A DNA stretch of 64,000 nt from Toxonevra muliebris (lineage: Eukaryota; Arthropoda; Insecta; Diptera; Pallopteridae): positions 53,251,776-53,315,775 of the forward strand of contig OY829326.1 in assembly GCA_963691655.1 (NCBI GenBank), given 5' to 3'. Below, one piece after another: positions 59,484-64,000 of this stretch. The notes under the pieces were generated by a model. The model saw only the letters and a program-made list of their open reading frames with translations, did not search any database and was not told where the DNA came from. A program made the translations under genes and the position numbers. How positions within the stretch are numbered: position 1 is the stretch's first letter; every line of letters begins with the position of its first letter.

Positions 59484-61129
59484 TTGGCTTCCTGAAAATA
59501 ACTCCATTGTATGTACTGGTAGCGCCCAAATTATGGAACTCTTAATATCTCTATTTGACTTTCGATTAACTCACTTTAAATTTTGTGAATTACAAATTAA
59601 ATGTGTTAGTTTTTGCAATTTCGATCATTAAATATTGCTCTACATTTTTCAATAGAACTATGCAGTATTTCGAAGTATTGTTTTATAAGTATTTATGTAT
59701 GTACATCATTTTTATGTTTTACTATTGCATTAATTTTGATTTTTATTAACTATTTAACCAAAGTTTTGTGGTAGTTTTAGTCTATTTAATTATAAGTATG
59801 TATTTTATTTATTAATTTAATATGTAGATATAAATGCCGTCAATTGGAATTATTTGATAAAATTTTCTTTAATTTTTTCAATAGAAACTGCAACGAATTT
59901 GTATTGCTAAAATTCTTTCTTTTTCATAAAAATCGAAAAGGTAAGTTTTTAACAAGAGAAAGATTCGATAGACATATGAACATGTGCTGAAATATTTACA
60001 CTTCTTTTGATCGTCAAGAAATTTCAGCACATGAGCGGAGTCTCTCAATAAGAAAAATAATAAAAATTAAAAACCATTTACAATACGTATTCATAGTATA
60101 AAAATGAATAAAAATGAAATGCTTTTAAGAAACCAATTATTATTTAGTCGATTTAAATTTTTATATATTTACAAATTTTATAAAGTATCATACATAAATC
60201 AATGAAATTTTGGGCTTATAGTTAATAGTTGAGATGATTTTTGTTTTCTTAGGCAAACATATTGAATCTGAGTTATGTTCGGAAGAAGTTCACAAAGTAA
60301 TTGATAGTAAGAATCCTTCTGGTTGTTTAATTTCCTAGTAAATTTTCTTTTTAAGCACATGACTCAGGCAATTTCCCTTTTTTATGGAATCCAAGAAAAC
60401 TTTCGATCGATGACACTATTTCTATGAATGCAGAGCATTGGATTGATTAGGGAAGGAAGATAGTTAATTAGGAGAGGTACATCTCTTCAGAAGACCTACC
60501 ATGAAAATAGTTAATAGAATAAAGTAACGCAAACAAGGGGTCCGTTAAAGGAGGCAATAAACCTGCAAACTCTATTACTCTCTATCCCCTATGGATATGA
60601 TCCAGAAGCTTCAGTTCCAACATGTGGTTTATTTGTCAATAGTAATCTAAAGCATTGAAGAGTTAAAGCAAGTTATAGTAACTCAAAAATTATTAAAATG
60701 GAAAACTTAGTATAACTCTCCCAAACTTAAAAATTTTCGACAGCAAATCACGAAGAATAGAAGGCAAACGACTTGCGGAAATCCTAAAATATTTATATTC
60801 TGAACCTATAAAAATAAGATGATTTATTTGTAGATAGTTAGGTATACTTTTTAAAGATTTGAAGCAAGTAAAATACCCGCATAAGCTATGGGATTGCTTT
60901 ACTAACACAGAGTACTACCTCAGAGCCGGACTTAAACTAGCTTAACTCATATACCAAAACTAGACGTGTGATTTATGATTCTCACTTTTGCGTTGGAATG
61001 AGGAAAAAGTCACTCTTTACCGTGCATGTTATTGGTGGCAGATATGAAGATTCCCCTTCAGAATGAACGCCTAAACTGTCGAAAATGTACAAGTTGTTTC
61101 AATATGTCGGTCTGCCCAGTTTAATTTTA
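59484..61129. other. Intergenic DNA, no gene seen
   Basis: AT-rich. A segment at 60495-60540 resembles 39895-39940. No coding frame recognised. Confidence 0.45.
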
Positions 61130-61137
61130 ATGACTTT

Positions 61138-61310
61138 TATGTAATTTAGTATGTAGAATAGGTAATAAATATTATTATTATTATTTATTTATTTACAAAA
61201 TAATAACAGTAATAATATATATAATAATAATATGTGTTACCTATTCTAAATATTACATACAAGCCAATTAAAACCTCATGATGTAATATGTAGAATAGGT
61301 AATATGGTTA
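61138..61310. repeat. Inverted plus direct repeat of a 'tatgtagaataggtaata' unit
   Basis: The unit occurs at 61149-61167 (plus), inverted at about 61233-61260 (gttacctattctaaatattacatac) and again direct at about 61286-61305. The space between the first two is (ATT)n and (TAA)n. Likely the ends of small nonautonomous transposon copies. Confidence 0.55.
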
Positions 61311-62648
61311 TTTAGTTGAAGCAACATGTTCTCTTTTTTTTAAATGTTTACTAATATTCCTTTTTTGTAATTATTTTCGATAAAATTACATATTTATTAC
61401 TTTTATAATTAAATTTAAATATTTTCTTTTTTATATATTTATAGCTGCCATTTCATTAAATTTTGTTTTTGCATTTATGTATGCCATCATAAAAAAGTTG
61501 TAAACAATGAGATTCTAAATAAGAAAATTTGGCAATTATGTTGCAACTTTGTGTAATTTTTTTTAACTAAAAAACAGAAAAAATCAGCCTTTTTCATAAT
61601 TTTACATACCTTTGTTATTAATATTAATGGTTTTTGTATCTTTATTTTCTTAAATATTATCTTAAATTTATATTATTTTATAAAAAAATAAATAAAGGAT
61701 AATAAAAAAATTACAATTTCAATTTTTTTCGGTTTAAATTGTATTTTTGATATTTGTATTTTACTTTAAATGTAATTATAAAATTTGATTTTTTGTTGGT
61801 TAAGTTTTCCCAAATTGAACATACTTTCAAAATGGGTTTATTTCTCAATTAGAATAAACATAAAAGCTAATAATGTCTGACCGCAGAACAAAAGTCTAGC
61901 GAAAGGGCTAAAGTTAGAAAACGGAGACTACTGTATAGGATTAAATGCTCCAGCTGGAAATAAATTTGAGACGGCCAATGAAAAAACGACAAAAGGGTTC
62001 AATTGTCATTGTGAGCACCAAAAATTGAATTGCTAGACTAAACTGAACACATCACCATGACCTTGACTGCCCGCTCACATTAATGATATATGTAGCAGTT
62101 TATATGTGTCTTCGGGGGAATTTATCAGGGCAGTCTACCCATTCACCCATCGTTGTGAAATGAGTGGTGTTGTACTGTTACTAAATCCATTGAAACTTAG
62201 TCTTAAAGCCACATTCTTTTGTTCTACATTGATTTAAACAAGGGCATAAAGTCTTCGTACTTTTGTTTATGTTTATTCTAAGTAATTATTCGTGTATATT
62301 CTGCATGAGATTTGAAGCGGTGGATGAATCTAATAGCTTCTGAATAGAGCTACAACATGGCATTAAAAAAAAAAATGTTCCAAAATAAAATTAATTTTTA
62401 ATGTTCTTCGCCTTTCATCACTTCAGTTGATTTTGAAATTGTAAGTAAAATTATTAAATGAGAAGTGAACATAGAAAAATACCATATCAACAAATTATTA
62501 TTTTGCTATGTATTTTATATCAAAACACACACATACATTCTCTATGTTTATAAACATATTTTGATCTGCAACATTTGTACCTGATTGAACTTACATGCAT
62601 ACATATACACATAACTAGATATTAAAAACTAAACTCTTCATTGCACTA
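61311..62648. other. Intergenic / presumed 3' UTR of the right-hand gene
   Basis: No coding frame. If the minus-strand gene at 62649 is real, its 3' UTR occupies the right end of this stretch; AATAAA-type words on the minus strand are plentiful. Confidence 0.4.
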
Positions 62649-63418
62649 TTATACACGAGGCGCTTTAAAGGTAATTGTTGACATTGTTTCATCGTTATGT
62701 TGCTGCGTTTGCAGCTGTTGATGTTGCTGCAATTGTAATTGTGATGCAGTAACATTTTCTAAATTTCTCACCAACGATGCTGATGCAGATGTTGATAAAA
62801 CTGGTGATCTGGATATGTTTCTGATTGTTGCTGTTGTTGTAGAATATAAGTCGCGGCCACTACCATTGCCACTGGCAACAGTAGTATCAACTTTTGTAGG
62901 CACTGTCGTTTCTGTTGTGTCCATCGTTAAAATGTTATTTGTACGATCGTTGCTGCAACATGTTTCCACATCATCAACATCCATATATTTTGTTGCTGAA
63001 TCTTTTTTCTGATGTTCTAACGAAGCTGCACGCACTTCCAAACGATTACATGGAAATGTTGGGGTTAAAATATTGTTGCCAATTGTTATATTGCCACAAC
63101 ATTCGGCAATTGAATTACGCACTGATGGAGGCTGATTGCAGATGCCACCGTGAACCCCAGATAACATGGCGGCGGCAGTGGCAGCAGTTGTGGCTGTATT
63201 AATTGTTGCGCTACTATCGGTAATATTGTTGCCGTTACTGCCGCCACTGCCACTGCCTGTTGTTGTGCTGCTGCCGATTTGTTTTTCTTTGTTGCGTCGC
63301 AAGGAGGAACGCAACGGATATTGCCGTGGCACACTGGCACCTATCAGACGTCGGGAGGATGAACGTCGTGCGGGATATTGTACGGATTCGGCGCTATTAC
63401 TCAAACGGATGTTGCCAA
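62649..63418 (-). CDS. Terminal coding exon of an unidentified gene
   Basis: The frame is open from an acceptor-like TACTTAATAAGCAG (AG at 63420-63419) to a stop at 62649, 256 codons, with no ATG at its start, so it is an internal-to-last exon entered in phase with two leading bases. An in-frame TAA lies just upstream of the acceptor. Sequence: a basic Ser/Arg segment (ARRSSSRRLIGASVPRQYPL), a Gly/Ser/Ala-rich low-complexity part, a more ordinary part (SIAECCGNITIGNN, CNRLEVRAASLEHQKKD, YMDVDDVETCCSND), Thr-rich stretches, a short polyglutamine and the end STITFKAPRV. The remaining exons would be right of the window. I do not recognise the family; it may be a disordered regulatory protein. 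Confidence 0.6.
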
Positions 63419-63420
63419 CT

Positions 63421-64000
63421 GCTTATTAAGTAATATATAGGCGGCGAGAGATGAAGGCGGGATATAAGGTTTATTGTTCGATAGTTTGTTAGTTGTCGAA
63501 TGTGGAACGGACACAGATACGGGTATGGAGGCAATTTTGGAAGAAATTAAAAGAAAAAACAAAATTGAAATTAAATATTACAATTTTCTTCACAGGAAAA
63601 CTAAATTAGATTTTTTTTTAATTTAATTTTCTTATTAATGTTGATGTTGTGTGAATTTTGACTGAAGAAAATTGTTGTGATGAAAAACATTATTATTGTT
63701 GTTGCTTTGGTGTTGGCTGGTTGGTTGATTGGTTAAAAGGTGCTTTGTTTACTGGTGTTTATGTTTAAACTGTTGCTTTGTGAGATTATGATGAGGCTTT
63801 GACAAAAACAAACATATCAAAAAACAAAACAAAAATATGAAAAAAATAAATACACAGAAATAAACAGACAACAAAATAAATTTGGCAATAATAGAACTAA
63901 AGCGATTATGTTGTTTTAATAACGACAACAGTAGCGAGAAAAATTCTAGATAAATTTAAGTAATCGCACAATTGATTCTTCGATATTGGGCCAAAATCAA
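63421..64000. other. Presumed intron of the unidentified right-hand gene
   Basis: AT-rich with GGTTGG-type words; no coding frame. Continues beyond the window. Confidence 0.4.

Noticed and set aside
1..64000. CRISPR arrays, bacterial operons, rRNA genes, endogenous virus genes
   Set aside because: Looked for and not seen; the window is ordinary insect nuclear DNA with spliced genes and DNA transposon or LINE debris.

Overview
The window is insect nuclear DNA, AT-rich, with short spliceosomal introns, long low-complexity poly-Gln/poly-Ala coding exons and many decayed DNA transposons. The proteins read as higher Diptera; a tephritid fruit fly or close relative is my best guess, inferred from the protein likeness to Drosophila and not tested.

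The largest gene is Trithorax-like (Trl, GAGA factor), on the minus strand, from an ATG at 29923 to terminal exons at 18.4, 14.1 and perhaps 7.4 kb. A constant part (BTB/POZ domain, linker, single C2H2 zinc finger) is followed by alternative 3' ends. One perfect GTAAGT donor right after the finger (last exon base 18666) is phase-compatible with two separate downstream tail exons (14579..14077 and 8569..7419), and reading through it gives a third tail ending at 18433. Summing the exons gives open frames of 448, 538 and about 754 aa. The Gln-rich 14 kb tail and the read-through tail resemble the two known Drosophila classes; the 7.4 kb tail is the novel candidate. The intron space between these tails is packed with foldback/MITE-like elements and a LINE remnant.

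Upstream of Trl, also on the minus strand, is Atg3 (36693..35431, four exons), the E2-like enzyme of the Atg8 lipidation pathway. About 2 kb away and divergent is dbo/diablo (plus strand, coding 44111..46743, five coding exons, probable 5' noncoding exon ending at 39128), a BTB-BACK-Kelch adaptor of the Cul3 ubiquitin ligase. Two MITE-like elements lie between Atg3 and dbo. Further right are an F-box/leucine-rich-repeat gene (50854..52309, three exons), a single-exon phosducin-like protein 1 gene (53162..54019; CG7650/PDCL-type), and the last coding exon of an unidentified minus-strand gene (63418..62649). The region from 54 to 62.6 kb otherwise holds AT-rich DNA, a tRNA-like SINE head and a possible BESS-motif remnant.

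The left edge (1..10.6 kb) has a Tc1/mariner remnant, a decayed copy of an arthropod repetitive gene family, a 1.2 kb inverted-repeat element, a 21-bp tandem repeat and an RTE-like LINE fragment. No rRNA, CRISPR or prokaryotic features were seen. Exon borders were placed by eye from splice signals, frame and likeness to remembered family members; transcript boundaries are inference.
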